Of a stretch of DNA of 64,000 nt, positions 14,560 through 23,117 are shown piece by piece. Position 1 is the stretch's first letter; each line of letters starts with the position of its first letter. Origin of the DNA: Hydrogenophaga aromaticivorans (lineage in GTDB: Bacteria > Pseudomonadota > Gammaproteobacteria > Burkholderiales > Burkholderiaceae_C); the NCBI RefSeq assembly GCF_013387465.1, contig NZ_VYGV01000025.1:1-64000 (forward strand), in the 5' to 3' direction. A model generated the notes under the pieces. That model ran no database searches and was not told the origin of the DNA. It worked only from the letters and a program-made list of their open reading frames with translations. Made by a program: the position numbers and the translations under genes.

Positions 14560-15468
14560 CTACGGCGCAGTCAGCGTCATCCCGTGCTGCTGGAAAATCT
14601 TCAGCAGCTCACCGTTTTCACGCAGCGACTTGAGTGCCGCCTCCAGCGCCAGCCCCAGCTCTCTGTGGCCCGACTTGATCGCCATGCCCACGGGCCAGCC
14701 GGTGTCGGCGATGCCGTTGTTGAAGTTGAGCTTGGTGATGCGGAAATGGGTGGCGCTGCCCGGGTTGCGCGACAGCACCGACTCGGCCTGCGCCCGCGTC
14801 ACGAGGGCCGCCGCCGCTTTGCCGTCCACCGCGGCCTGGACCGCTTCGGTGCCGGTGTTGAAGATCGACACCTGGTTGCGCAACAGGCCACCGCCGTAGC
14901 CCATGAGCACGCTGGCCGCACCCGCGCCGCGCTCGGCTGCGAGCTGCACGCCCTTGAGGTCTTCGGGCGCCGCGGCGTCGGCCAGCTTGCGCGTGTCGTG
15001 CACCAGCACCACCGACTCCCGCATGTACGGCGCCATGATCATCACCTGCGGGTTCTTCTGTGCGAGGTACTTGTCGGCCGGCACATGCAGCATCACGTCG
15101 GCCGGGCCATAGCCCAGGTAGTGGCCCTTCCAGACCATGTTGCGCAGGTCGTCGCCCATGTTCTCGCCGGCATCGAAGGGCAGCAGCGAAAGCTTCAGGC
15201 TCATCTGGCGCGCCAGCGCTTCGGCCAGCGCCACATCCAGTCCCTTCATCTCGGCCGCAGCACCATCGGAGAACGGCGCGTTGTCCTTGTACACCGCCAC
15301 CTTCAACATGCCGTTGGCACGGATGCGGGCCAGATCGGTCAGCTCGGTCTGCGCGTACACCGAGTAGTGCCCGGCGACCAGTGGCATCAGCACGGCCAGG
15401 GTCTGCCGGCGGGTCAGGCCGTTGGTCACAGGCGGAAGCTCCTGAAAGCTTTTCGAAACGGACGGCAT
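14560..15468 (-). CDS. Quinoprotein dehydrogenase-associated periplasmic binding protein (MxaJ-like)
   Basis: A 302-aa family-3 solute-binding protein. The N-terminus has a basic region and a hydrophobic stretch (about residues 18-40) consistent with export. The body starts 'IRANGMLKVAVYKDNAPFSD', typical of the periplasmic binding fold, and includes 'DVALAEALARQMSLKL' and 'ARAQAESVLSRNPG'. There is no ABC permease next to it. In PQQ-dehydrogenase loci such orphans (MxaJ/XoxJ type) assist the dehydrogenase instead of importing a solute. It lies 48 bases after the PedF-like cytochrome gene, in the same operon. Confidence 0.8.
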   Translation of the reverse strand: MPSVSKSFQELPPVTNGLTRRQTLAVLMPLVAGHYSVYAQTELTDLARIRANGMLKVAVYKDNAPFSDGAAAEMKGLDVALAEALARQMSLKLSLLPFDAGENMGDDLRNMVWKGHYLGYGPADVMLHVPADKYLAQKNPQVMIMAPYMRESVVLVHDTRKLADAAAPEDLKGVQLAAERGAGAASVLMGYGGGLLRNQVSIFNTGTEAVQAAVDGKAAAALVTRAQAESVLSRNPGSATHFRITKLNFNNGIADTGWPVGMAIKSGHRELGLALEAALKSLRENGELLKIFQQHGMTLTAP

Positions 15469-15516
15469 GGTGTGTTGTCTCTCTCTGGTGGTTATGGGTG
15501 TGGCGACGGGGGCGGA

Positions 15517-16014
15517 TCAGGGCTCGCGACGGGTCTCGATGTACGTGCGGATCGCCCACACCGCTTCCTGCGTCAGTGTGCCCTCGAACGGGGGCATGTA
15601 GACACGGCCATCGCGCACGCGGCCGCGCCGCACGGTGGAGAGGAAGTAGTCGTCCATCTCCTTGAAGCAGGCGGCCTTCTTGGCCGCGTCGGCCAGGCCC
15701 GTGCAGTCGCTGTCGATCTTGCGCAGGTCGGGCGAGATACCGCCGGAAATGGCTTCCAGACCATGGCAACGCGCGCAGTTCTGGTTGTAGGCCGAGGTGC
15801 CGATGCGCAAGGCTTCCTTGCGGGCCGGGCTCTGTTCGTTGTAGGGATTGGCGTCCAGCCACTTGGCGCCGAGCTGCGGCAGCGTGGTGGTGTCCACACT
15901 TTGCGGCACCACGTCACCGTGGGCCATGACGGCGGCGGCCACCAGACCACTGGCCGCCAGGGCCAGGACACGCAGCGTGGTGCGAGAAGGTTTCTTGAAG
16001 AGTGAGGCTTTCAT
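15517..16014 (-). CDS. pedF: Cytochrome c550, PedF-like
   Basis: A 165-aa exported monohaem cytochrome. Signal peptide at about residues 1-32 ('VLALAASGLVAAAVMAHG'). The haem site is 'CARCHG' near residue 80 and the likely axial Met is in 'VYMPPFEG' near residue 139. Two extra Cys ('DSDCTGL', 'AACFKE') may form a disulfide. This layout fits the PedF/c550 family that accepts electrons from PQQ alcohol dehydrogenases. A ribosome site AGGAGA precedes the ATG, and a strong -24/-12 promoter lies 42-57 bases upstream. Confidence 0.85.
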   Translation of the reverse strand: MKASLFKKPSRTTLRVLALAASGLVAAAVMAHGDVVPQSVDTTTLPQLGAKWLDANPYNEQSPARKEALRIGTSAYNQNCARCHGLEAISGGISPDLRKIDSDCTGLADAAKKAACFKEMDDYFLSTVRRGRVRDGRVYMPPFEGTLTQEAVWAIRTYIETRREP

Positions 16015-16055
16015 GGGGGATGTCTCCTGTTGTCAAAGGGCTTCCACCCCCAATC

Positions 16056-16071
16056 AGCAATATGCGGGCCA
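16056..16071 (-). promoter_or_regulatory. Sigma-54 (-24/-12) promoter of the pedF-like operon
   Basis: Read on the minus strand, TGGCCCGCATATTGCT matches the consensus TGGCACG-N4-TTGCT at all but one key base, with GG and GC ten bases apart. The predicted start site would leave a leader of about 30 bases. Confidence 0.78.
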
Positions 16072-16136
16072 CCGACACCGGATGCCTTGAAATCCTTGGA
16101 CAGGCGGCCATCCAGCGCGAACGCGCCGGGCACGGG

Positions 16137-16153
16137 TGTTCCAATTTGAATCA
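16137..16153 (+). promoter_or_regulatory. Candidate upstream activator site
   Basis: TGTTCCAATTTGAATCA, an imperfect palindrome about 67 bases upstream of the pedF -24 element. A related 17-mer (14 of 17 identical) occurs at 35284-35300 before the PQQ dehydrogenase. Confidence 0.45.
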
Positions 16154-16338
16154 TTTGCGCCTCATCGGACCGGCGCGCTGTCACAGACTGGCATTCAAAA
16201 GCACCCGCCAGTGGCACCCAGGTGGCTGCACCCGGTGGCGGGTTAATTGCTATGTCTCACAAAGAGGCAGTCGGTACAACATGTTTCATACCGGGAATAC
16301 CCAGTGTTGATTCATGGGACAGATATGAAGAGAATCAC

Positions 16339-18504
16339 ATGCACCAAGACCAACAAGACACAGACGAGACAACACCCCTCCTGACCCCACGCGATGCGCC
16401 CTGGGCCATGGACTATTGGGGGGGATTTCCGCCCGACCCTGGAGACGACATGAGTGCAGGCATCCACACGCGCCCAGACGAAGGACGCGTCGGGGCTGCG
16501 CCAGCTGGCGCCTCCCCGAACCCCGACCTGATCGGCCAATCCCACCGGCGTTCGCAGGCCTATGGCATCACGGCGCAGGCCGAACCCGACTTCTCCAGCC
16601 CCTCGCGTGGCGTGTTGAACGACGCGCTGGACGAAAACCGCTTTCTCTTCCAGCACGCCGCCCCCGTGATGGAGACGCTGTACGACCAGATCGTCAACAC
16701 CCACAGCATGGTGCTGCTGACCTCGGCACGCGGCATGGTGCTGCACTCGCTGGGCGACACCGATTTTCTGGAAAAAGCTTCGCGCGTGGCGCTCACGCCT
16801 GGTATGGACTGGTCCGAGCAGACCAAGGGCACCAACGCCATCGGCACCGCGCTGACCGAAGAAGAAGCGCTCACGGTGCACGGCAACCAGCACTACCTGA
16901 ACGCCAACAAGTTCCTCACCTGCTCCGCCGCACCCATCTTCGACCCCTACGGCCAGGTCATCGGCGCGCTCGACGTCACGGGTGACCACCGCAGCTTCCA
17001 CCAGCACACGCTGGCGCTGGTGCGCATGTCGGCACAGATGATCGAGAACCACATGTTCGCCGACATCTTCCCGAAGGCGATCCGCATCCACTTCCACACC
17101 CGCTCCGAGTTCCTGGGCACGCTGGTCGAAGGCATCGCGGTGTTTTCGCCCGAGGGGCGTTTCATCTCGGCCAACCGCAGCGGGCAGTTCCAGATCGGCC
17201 TGCCCTTCGCGGCGCTCAAGGCCCACACCTTTTCTTCGCTGTTCGGCATCCCGATCTCGGCGCTGTTCGAGCTGTTCAGCGGCGCCATGCCCAATCCCAA
17301 GCAGCTGGTGCTGCACAACGGTGTTTCGGTGTGGTGCCGCGTCAAGGTCAAGACGGCCCATCCCTGGTCGGCGACCCGGCCGGACGCGCCCCAGGGACAG
17401 CAGGCCTTCACCGCGGAAACGGGTCAGGGCGTGGCAGCGCACGCGCCGGCCAAACCCCCGGTCAAGAAGATGCAGCTTTCGTCGCTGCAATACCTGGACA
17501 CCGGTGATCCCCAGGTGTCGTCGGTCATCCACAAGTTGCGCATGGTGTCGGGCAAGGACATCCCGGTCATGATCCTGGGTGAAACCGGCACCGGCAAGGA
17601 CCTGCTGGCGCAGGCCATCCATGGTGACTCGGACCGATCCGGCCAGCCCTTCGTGTCGGTCAACTGCGCGTCGATACCCGAGACCCTGATCGAGTCCGAG
17701 CTGTTCGGCTACGAAGAAGGCGCCTTCACCGGCGCGCGCAAGAAGGGCGCCATCGGCAAGATCCTGCAGGCCCATGGCGGCACGCTGTTCCTTGACGAAA
17801 TCGGTGACATGCCCAAACACCTGCAGGCGCGGCTGCTGCGCGTGCTGCAGGAGCGCCGGGTCAGCCCGCTGGGCGCGGGCAAAGAAGTCGACGTGGACGT
17901 GGCCGTGGTCTGCGCCACGCACAAGAACATCAAGGACATGATCGCGCGCGGCGACTTCCGCGAAGACCTCTACTACCGGCTCAACGGCCTGGTGGTGCGA
18001 CTGCCGGCGCTGCGTGAGCGCACCGACTTCGAACTCGTCGTGCGAAAGATCCTCAAGGCCCTGTGCGAGAACGGCGAGCAGATCGGCATCTCGCCCGAGG
18101 TCATGAACATCTTCAAGCGCTACCACTGGCCGGGCAACTTCCGCCAGCTGCACAACCTGATGCGGACCGCCGTGGTCATGGTGGGCTGCCAAGGCGTGAT
18201 CGAACTGAGCCATCTGCCCGACGATTTCCTGGAAGAGCTGGAGCACGGCCTGCCCAACCCGATCCCGTCGCGCCTGATGGGATCGATCGGCCCGGCCCAG
18301 CCGCTGCCCGACGAGCCCAACACCGCCCCGATGCCCGAGCCAGCGGCGCCCGAGGGCAGTCGCCTGGAAGACGTGGCACTGAACGCCATGGCGCAGATGC
18401 TGCGGCTGCACAAGGGCAACGTGTCGGCCGCGGCCAAGGCGCTGGGTGTCTCGCGCAACACCATTTATCGCAAGAAGGACTTGCTGCCGCCGGATGTCTT
18501 GTGA
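16339..18504 (+). CDS. Sigma-54-dependent activator, GAF-AAA+-Fis (AcoR family)
   Basis: A 721-aa activator. The AcoR-type GAF sensor covers about residues 100-260 ('DWSEQTKGTNAIGTAL', 'GALDVTGDHRSFHQH'). A PAS-like segment follows (about 270-345, 'GIAVFSPEGRFISANRSG'). The AAA+ domain has Walker A 'GETGTGKD', the sigma-54 contact loop 'GAFTGARKKG' and Walker B 'GGTLFLDEIGDMP'. The C-terminal Fis helix-turn-helix is 'GNVSAAAKALGVSRNTIYRKK'. I chose ATG 16339, which has a purine-rich ribosome site; the frame is open up to 16222. It sits within the PQQ region beside several -24/-12 promoters and is their likely activator. The ligand, perhaps an alcohol or aldehyde, is unknown. Confidence 0.92.
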   Translation: MHQDQQDTDETTPLLTPRDAPWAMDYWGGFPPDPGDDMSAGIHTRPDEGRVGAAPAGASPNPDLIGQSHRRSQAYGITAQAEPDFSSPSRGVLNDALDENRFLFQHAAPVMETLYDQIVNTHSMVLLTSARGMVLHSLGDTDFLEKASRVALTPGMDWSEQTKGTNAIGTALTEEEALTVHGNQHYLNANKFLTCSAAPIFDPYGQVIGALDVTGDHRSFHQHTLALVRMSAQMIENHMFADIFPKAIRIHFHTRSEFLGTLVEGIAVFSPEGRFISANRSGQFQIGLPFAALKAHTFSSLFGIPISALFELFSGAMPNPKQLVLHNGVSVWCRVKVKTAHPWSATRPDAPQGQQAFTAETGQGVAAHAPAKPPVKKMQLSSLQYLDTGDPQVSSVIHKLRMVSGKDIPVMILGETGTGKDLLAQAIHGDSDRSGQPFVSVNCASIPETLIESELFGYEEGAFTGARKKGAIGKILQAHGGTLFLDEIGDMPKHLQARLLRVLQERRVSPLGAGKEVDVDVAVVCATHKNIKDMIARGDFREDLYYRLNGLVVRLPALRERTDFELVVRKILKALCENGEQIGISPEVMNIFKRYHWPGNFRQLHNLMRTAVVMVGCQGVIELSHLPDDFLEELEHGLPNPIPSRLMGSIGPAQPLPDEPNTAPMPEPAAPEGSRLEDVALNAMAQMLRLHKGNVSAAAKALGVSRNTIYRKKDLLPPDVL

Positions 18505-18523
18505 CTTCCAGCGCTGATGACAG

Positions 18524-19687
18524 TCAGCGCGTTTCCGGCGCGGAGGGTCTTGTGTCAGGGTGCGGTGGAACCGGCTTTGCCGGGCCACTCGCGCCGCCCC
18601 TCGGGGGTGACGCCGCAGGCGGCGCGGGGGGGTCACTCCTTTCCATCCACACCGGCTCCAGCTCGCGCCAGGCGCGCTGCAGGTTGAAGCCGTGGCGCTC
18701 GCTGTACCCGGCCCAGTCGCGGTAGGCCTGTAGTTCGCCCCAGGCGGTTTCCTGCGGCTGATGGCCTTCGTCCATGGCTTGCAGCACGCGCGCTCGCAGC
18801 GCCGCCAGGTAGCCTTGTGTGGCCGCCAGCGCCGGGGGTGGCTCGCCGGCCACCGGCGCGCGGGACCACACGGTGCCCAGCACCTGCCGCGGCCGCAACG
18901 CCTGCAGCCGCGGCATCGCCGCGAGCCAGCCGTCCAGGCTGCCCTGCGCGAGTTCGGGCACGTGCCCGTCGTACACCAGACCACCGGCCCACAGCACGCG
19001 GTGGCGGGCACTCCAGAGCACCAGGTCGCCCTCGGTGTGGCCGGGCTCAATGGTCTGCACCCGCAAGCTCAGCCAGCCCACGTGCAGCCGCTCGCCCACC
19101 GCCAGCGTGCGGCTGGGTAGCACGATGCGCGTGCCCGTCATTGCCGTCGCGCCTGCGCGGTGGGTCAGACTGGCCAGGCAGTCCGGGCAGCGCTGCTGCA
19201 TGGCCCTGAGCGTGGCGGCGCTGGCCAGGATCTCCAGTTCGCCGGCTTCCAGCAGGTCGGCAAAGGCCGAATTGGCCATCACGTTTTCGGCGTGCGCGTG
19301 GGTGTTCACCACCCAGCGCACACGCGCCTTGAAACGGCAGGCGAGCGACGCGCGCACGCGCAGGCCGTGGCGGTGGCTCGGGCCAGGGTCGATCACCAGC
19401 GCCTCGCCGCGGCTGACCACCACGCTGGTGGGCAGCACATGGCCGGCGTTGGCGGGCGACACCTCGCCGTTCTCCGCCGCGGGCCAGACCCAGATGCCCG
19501 GGGCCACACGCTGCCACGGCACGGCTTCGACCGCCTGGCAATCGGTTGACGGGCCGGCCGCGTGCGACGGCGCCACGAAGCCGCCGAAGCACAACAGCGC
19601 GACCAGCCAGCGGATCAGCACGGCGCTCATCGCAGGGCCTGCGTGCTGCGCGACACAGCGGTAGGTACGGATCGCGAGAGTCTTCAT
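18524..19687 (-). CDS. Quinoprotein relay system metallohydrolase (MBL fold), repeat-derived tail
   Basis: A 387-aa exported metallo-beta-lactamase-fold protein of the kind found beside PQQ dehydrogenases (SoxH-related). Signal segment at about residues 20-43. The first metal motif reads 'THAHAENVMAN', where the usual H-x-H-x-D-H has become H-x-H-x-E-N; the later His is in 'EPGHTEGDLVLW'. The start overlaps the stop of the upstream hydrolase gene (ATGA); an alternative start is the ATG at 19630, which would give a cleaner signal peptide. The last 35 or so residues, Pro/Ala-rich, are encoded by a dispersed intergenic repeat (18561-18633), so the original stop was probably lost. Confidence 0.8.
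   Translation of the reverse strand: MKTLAIRTYRCVAQHAGPAMSAVLIRWLVALLCFGGFVAPSHAAGPSTDCQAVEAVPWQRVAPGIWVWPAAENGEVSPANAGHVLPTSVVVSRGEALVIDPGPSHRHGLRVRASLACRFKARVRWVVNTHAHAENVMANSAFADLLEAGELEILASAATLRAMQQRCPDCLASLTHRAGATAMTGTRIVLPSRTLAVGERLHVGWLSLRVQTIEPGHTEGDLVLWSARHRVLWAGGLVYDGHVPELAQGSLDGWLAAMPRLQALRPRQVLGTVWSRAPVAGEPPPALAATQGYLAALRARVLQAMDEGHQPQETAWGELQAYRDWAGYSERHGFNLQRAWRELEPVWMERSDPPAPPAASPPRGGASGPAKPVPPHPDTRPSAPETR
18561..18633. repeat. Dispersed GC-rich repeat inside a coding 3' end (copy D)
   Basis: Matches the copy at 14478-14555, including GGAACCGGCTTTGCCGGGCC and the GACGCCGCAGGCGGCGCGGG block. It lies in frame in the metallohydrolase gene and codes for its C-terminal tail. Confidence 0.8.
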
Positions 19688-20802
19688 CCCTGCCTCCGCA
19701 CCACCGCGCGCAAGGCGGCGAGCATGCCCGGCTCGGCGCCCAGGTGGCCGCTCAGGGGCTCACTCAGCGTGACCTGCTGCGGCGCCAGGCTACTGCCCAG
19801 CGCGGCCCAGACGCGGCTGTTGGCGGGCGGGCAGACGGCGTCGCAGGCGCCGTGCACCCAGTCCACCAGCACGCCCTGGCGCGCCAGGCCCAGCACGGCG
19901 TCATCCAGCGCGCCGGGCCGCACAAAGCCGCGGTGCTGCAGGTAGTGCGCCTGGATGCGGAATTTGTGCATCGCCGCCCGATCCGGCGACTGCGTGGCGA
20001 GGCGGTTTCGGCTGGCCTGTGCCTTCCGTTGCCGGCGCCGCAACGCGGCCCAGTCGCGCCGGATCGCGGCGGCCTGGGCAGCCGTTGCCTGCGTCACCGC
20101 CTGCCGCAGCGCGCGGCGCATGCCGTTCGAAACGCAGGCCGTCTCCAGCAAGGCCCAGCGCCGCGACACGCGCAGGCCTGCAACACCGGGTGTTCCACTT
20201 TGAAGCAGTTGTCTCAGCCGGGCCAGCGTCGCGGGCAACGACACACCCGGCGCGGCGGGCCAGGCGGCCTCGCGGCCGAGGGCTTGTAGCACCCGGCGTG
20301 ACGGCTGCAGCAGCCCGCCCACCTCGCGCCGGCTGAGCGCAAACGCACCGCGCAACACCAGTCGCTGCACCCGCTGCGGGTGTGCTCGTGCATAGGCCAG
20401 CGCCACCACGGTGCCCCACGAACCCGCCAGCAGCGACCAGCGTTCAATGCCCAGATGTTGCCGCAACAACTCCATGTCGGCCACCAGCGCGTGGGTGGTG
20501 CTGGCCGCGGTTTTCCCTCTGGGGCGGCTCGCTCCGCAGCCGCGCTGGTCGGGCGCGATCGCCCACTGGCGCGACAGGTCCAGCGGGGCGAGCATGCCCG
20601 GCTGGCAACTGCTGCCGGGGCCACCGTGCACCAGCAGCCAGGGTGCGCCCTGCGGGTTGCCCACGGTGCGAAACGCCATGCGGTGAGCGCGTCCGACGGA
20701 CAGGTAGGCCGGCGGTGGCCAGGCGCTGCGCCGACACGCGGAAAGCGCCGACTCAGGGGTATCCCTAGGTTGGTCTTTCGTGGCATCGATATTGCTGTTC
20801 AT
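19684..20802 (-). CDS. Alpha/beta hydrolase, prolyl iminopeptidase-like
   Basis: A 372-aa alpha/beta hydrolase. Family motifs: 'LLVHGGPGSS' oxyanion loop (about residue 55), 'DQRGCGASR' (about residue 83), nucleophile elbow 'LAGSWGTVV' (about residue 125), and the acid and His near the end in 'GACDAVCPP' and 'LSGHLGAEPG'. This is the pattern of peptidase family S33. In pqq clusters, proteases trim PqqA or its product, so a role as PQQ-linked peptidase is possible but not shown. I chose the ATG at 20802; the frame is open to 20847. The pqqA -24/-12 promoter on the other strand overlaps its first codons. Confidence 0.75.
   Translation of the reverse strand: MNSNIDATKDQPRDTPESALSACRRSAWPPPAYLSVGRAHRMAFRTVGNPQGAPWLLVHGGPGSSCQPGMLAPLDLSRQWAIAPDQRGCGASRPRGKTAASTTHALVADMELLRQHLGIERWSLLAGSWGTVVALAYARAHPQRVQRLVLRGAFALSRREVGGLLQPSRRVLQALGREAAWPAAPGVSLPATLARLRQLLQSGTPGVAGLRVSRRWALLETACVSNGMRRALRQAVTQATAAQAAAIRRDWAALRRRQRKAQASRNRLATQSPDRAAMHKFRIQAHYLQHRGFVRPGALDDAVLGLARQGVLVDWVHGACDAVCPPANSRVWAALGSSLAPQQVTLSEPLSGHLGAEPGMLAALRAVVRRQG
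20781..20796 (+). promoter_or_regulatory. Sigma-54 (-24/-12) promoter for the pqq operon
   Basis: TGGCATCGATATTGCT matches TGGCACG-N4-TTGCT with two differences outside the GG and GC cores, which are ten bases apart. The predicted transcript would start near 20807, about 75 bases before pqqA. It overlaps the first codons of the divergent hydrolase gene. Confidence 0.72.
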
Positions 20803-20880
20803 GGGGTGCAACTTGAGGTGCAGTGGTGCTGACAAGTTAGCAGACATGTTTCATGCCAACCCATCTACCGGAGACAGACT

Positions 20881-20955
20881 ATGCAATGGACCACCCCCGC
20901 TTTCACCGACCTGCGTTTCGGTTTTGAAATCACGATGTACATCGCCAACCGCTGA
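20881..20955 (+). CDS. pqqA: PQQ precursor peptide PqqA
   Basis: A 24-residue peptide, [20 protein letters not shown] followed by IANR. The Glu and Tyr that are cross-linked to build PQQ are in 'EITMY', three residues apart as required. The ATG is preceded by a GGAGA ribosome site. PqqA is bound by PqqD and modified by PqqE. A strong hairpin follows before pqqB, common for this gene so that the peptide is made in excess. Confidence 0.97.
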   Translation: MQWTTPAFTDLRFGFEITMYIANR

Positions 20956-20976
20956 AACGCGGAGGGCTTTGACCTG

Positions 20977-21006
20977 AAAGCGCACGGCCCCACCTCCGTG
21001 CGCTTT
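20977..21006 (+). terminator. Attenuating hairpin between pqqA and pqqB
   Basis: An 11-bp perfect stem (20977-20987 with 20996-21006) followed by a run of T at 21004-21009. It should stop part of the transcription after pqqA. Confidence 0.85.
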
Positions 21007-21044
21007 TTTCTTCACCCCACCCCCAACGACCAACAGGCTCGACC

Positions 21045-21962
21045 ATGCGCATCCGGGTTCTCGGCTCATCGGCCGGCGGAGGCTTCCCGCAATGGAACTG
21101 CAACTGCCCCAACTGCGACGGCTTTCGCCGTGGCACGCTCAAGGCGCATGCGCGCACACAGTCGTCCATCGCCATCAGCGCCGACGGCAGCGACTGGCTG
21201 CTGGTCAACGCCTCGCCCGACATCCTGACCCAGATCCGGGAAGCGCCCGAGCTGCAGCCGGCCCGCGCCATCCGCGACAGCGGCATCGCCGCCGTGCTGC
21301 TGATGGACGCGCAGATCGACCACGTCACCGGCCTGCTGATGCTGCGCGAACGCCAGACACCGCTGCCCCTGCTCGCCACGCCCGAGGTGTTCTCCGACAT
21401 CTCCAGCGGCTTCCCGATCACCGGCATCCTGTCGCACTACTGCGGCGTGCAACGCCAGGAGCTGCCCATCGACGGCAGCACGGTGAACGTGCCCGGCCTG
21501 CCAGGTCTGCAGGTGCAGACCGTGTCGCTCTCTTCCAAGCCACCGCCGTATTCACCGTTCCGCGGCAACCCGCGCCCCGGTGACAACATCGGCCTGCTGA
21601 TCACCAACCCCGCCACCGGGCAGCGCGCGTTCTACGCGCCAGGCCTGGCGGAGGTCACGCCCGCGCTGATCGAGCTCATGAGCGGCTGCGCCGTGGTGCT
21701 GATCGACGGCACCTTCTGGACCCACGACGAAATGCAGCGCCTGGGCCTCTCGGCCAAGGCGGCGCTCGACATGGGCCACCTGCCGCAGAGCGGCCCGGGC
21801 GGCATGATCGAACAGCTCGACCAGTTGCCGGCTGGCATCCGCAAGATCCTCATCCACATCAACAACACCAACCCCATGCTGGTGGAAGACTCCGACGAAC
21901 GCGCGTTGCTGACCCAGCACGGCATCGAGGTGGCTTTTGACGGCATGGACATCACGTTCTGA
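21045..21962 (+). CDS. pqqB: PQQ biosynthesis protein PqqB
   Basis: A 305-aa metallo-beta-lactamase-fold protein. N-terminal '[21 protein letters not shown]' is the PqqB signature; the 'CNCPNC' Cys cluster binds structural zinc. The metal region is '[14 protein letters not shown]', in which the usual H-x-H-x-D-H is replaced as in other PqqB. PqqB hydroxylates the Glu-Tyr intermediate, supplying the diquinone precursor for PqqC. Length is normal. It follows pqqA after a hairpin and precedes pqqC by 11 bases. Confidence 0.97.
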   Translation: MRIRVLGSSAGGGFPQWNCNCPNCDGFRRGTLKAHARTQSSIAISADGSDWLLVNASPDILTQIREAPELQPARAIRDSGIAAVLLMDAQIDHVTGLLMLRERQTPLPLLATPEVFSDISSGFPITGILSHYCGVQRQELPIDGSTVNVPGLPGLQVQTVSLSSKPPPYSPFRGNPRPGDNIGLLITNPATGQRAFYAPGLAEVTPALIELMSGCAVVLIDGTFWTHDEMQRLGLSAKAALDMGHLPQSGPGGMIEQLDQLPAGIRKILIHINNTNPMLVEDSDERALLTQHGIEVAFDGMDITF

Positions 21963-21973
21963 AGAGCCCGGCC

Positions 21974-22705
21974 ATGGAAATCGCCCAAGCCATCCGCAAC
22001 GACAGCCACCTGCCCGCCTGGAGCCCCGAAGCCTTCGAGGCCCAGCTGCGCGACAAGGGCCGCAGCTACCACATTCACCACCCCTTCAACGTGCGCATGA
22101 ACTCGGGCGGCTGCACGCCCGACGAGATCCGCTGCTGGGTGGCCAACCGCTTTTATTACCAGATCTGCATCCCGCGCAAAGACGCTGTCATCCTCGCCAA
22201 CATGCCCGACCGCGCGCACCGCCGGCTGTGGATCGAACGCATCCTGGACCACGACGGCCATGGCGACTACGAGGGCTCGGCCGCAGGCGGCATCGAAGCC
22301 TGGACACGGCTGGGCGAAGCGGTCGGCATATCGCGCGAAGACCTGTGGTCTTTGCAGGGCGTGGTGCCGGCGGTTCGTTTCGCCTGTGACGCGTACGTGA
22401 ACTTCGCGGCCAAGGCGCCGTGGCAGGAAGCCGTGTGCTCCTCGCTCACCGAAATGTTTGCGCCGCAGATCCACAAGGACCGCCTCGCCACCTGGCCCAC
22501 GCATTACCCCTGGATCGAGGCCAGCGGCCTGGCCTATTTCCGCAGCCGCATCCCGCTCGCCACCCGCGACGTGGAACACGGCCTGCAGGTCACGCTGAGC
22601 CACTTCAACACCCGCGAAGCGCAGCACCACGCACTGGACATCCTGCAGTTCAAGCTGGACATCCTCTGGACCATGCTGGACGCCATCGAGAAAGCCTGTC
22701 AGTGA
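21974..22705 (+). CDS. pqqC: Pyrroloquinoline-quinone synthase PqqC
   Basis: A 243-aa all-helical oxidase of the usual length. Signature segments '[29 protein letters not shown]' (positions about 36-64; His and Arg line the active site) and 'ACDAYVNFA' (about residue 137) are present. It catalyses the last step, ring closure and eight-electron oxidation of AHQQ to PQQ using oxygen. It starts 11 bases after pqqB. A dispersed repeat lies between it and pqqD. Confidence 0.97.
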   Translation: MEIAQAIRNDSHLPAWSPEAFEAQLRDKGRSYHIHHPFNVRMNSGGCTPDEIRCWVANRFYYQICIPRKDAVILANMPDRAHRRLWIERILDHDGHGDYEGSAAGGIEAWTRLGEAVGISREDLWSLQGVVPAVRFACDAYVNFAAKAPWQEAVCSSLTEMFAPQIHKDRLATWPTHYPWIEASGLAYFRSRIPLATRDVEHGLQVTLSHFNTREAQHHALDILQFKLDILWTMLDAIEKACQ

Positions 22706-22706
22706 T

Positions 22707-22776
22707 GGACGCCCCCCTGCGCCGCTTCGCGGCTTCCCCCCAGGGGGACCACACCTTTGGACCGGCAAAGCCGGAT
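22707..22776. repeat. Dispersed GC-rich repeat between pqqC and pqqD (copy E)
   Basis: Begins CCCCCCTGCGCCGCTTCGCG, continues with CCCCCCAGGGGGACCAC and ends in GGACCGGCAAAGCCGG. It is nearly identical to 14226-14290 and, inverted, to 33213-33307. Confidence 0.8.
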
Positions 22777-22841
22777 CTTCGGCGTGTGCTGGGATTGACA
22801 CGCACGCCGGACAGGTTTCTGCACCGTATCGAACAACCAAC

Positions 22842-23117
22842 ATGGGCACTGCGATGAGTCCGTTGCCGAATCAACCCAAGCTCTCGCGCCGCTTCCGCCT
22901 GCAGTACGAAGAAGCGCAGAGCCGCTGGGTGCTGCTCTATCCCGAGGGCATGGTGCAGCTCAACGACAGCGCGGCGGAAATCCTGAAGCGCTGCGATGGC
23001 GAGCGCAGCCTGGACGCCATCGTGGCCGAGCTGGAGCAGGCGTTCAACACTGAAGGGCTGGCGCCGCAGGTCCAGGCACTTCTTGAGGAGGGACAACGCC
23101 GTGGCTGGATTGACTGA
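22842..23117 (+). CDS. pqqD: PqqA-binding protein PqqD
   Basis: A 91-aa RiPP recognition element protein. It shows the PqqD pattern 'RRFRLQYEEAQSRWVLLYPEGMVQLNDSAAEILKRCDG' (about residues 16-53) and 'IVAELEQAF'. PqqD binds PqqA and presents it to PqqE. The start is uncertain: ATG 22842 or ATG 22854, with no strong ribosome site for either. The end overlaps pqqE by 17 bases, so translation of the two is linked. A repeat of about 70 bases and a spacer of 65 bases separate it from pqqC. Confidence 0.93.
   Translation: MGTAMSPLPNQPKLSRRFRLQYEEAQSRWVLLYPEGMVQLNDSAAEILKRCDGERSLDAIVAELEQAFNTEGLAPQVQALLEEGQRRGWID

Larger units (their letters stand above)
16015..16338. other. Divergent control region between pedF-like gene and sigma-54 activator
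   Basis: A 324-base gap without a gene. It holds the -24/-12 promoter for the minus-strand cytochrome gene, an upstream motif at 16137, and another motif (ACATGTTTCAT) at about 16279 that recurs at 20844 before pqqA. An open frame does extend from the activator to 16222, but the best ribosome site and start are at 16339. Confidence 0.65.

Noticed and set aside
16312-19050. A 912-codon open frame on the minus strand
   Set aside because: It lies opposite the sigma-54 activator, is rich in His, Arg and Gly, lacks any domain, and arises from third-position GC of the real gene.
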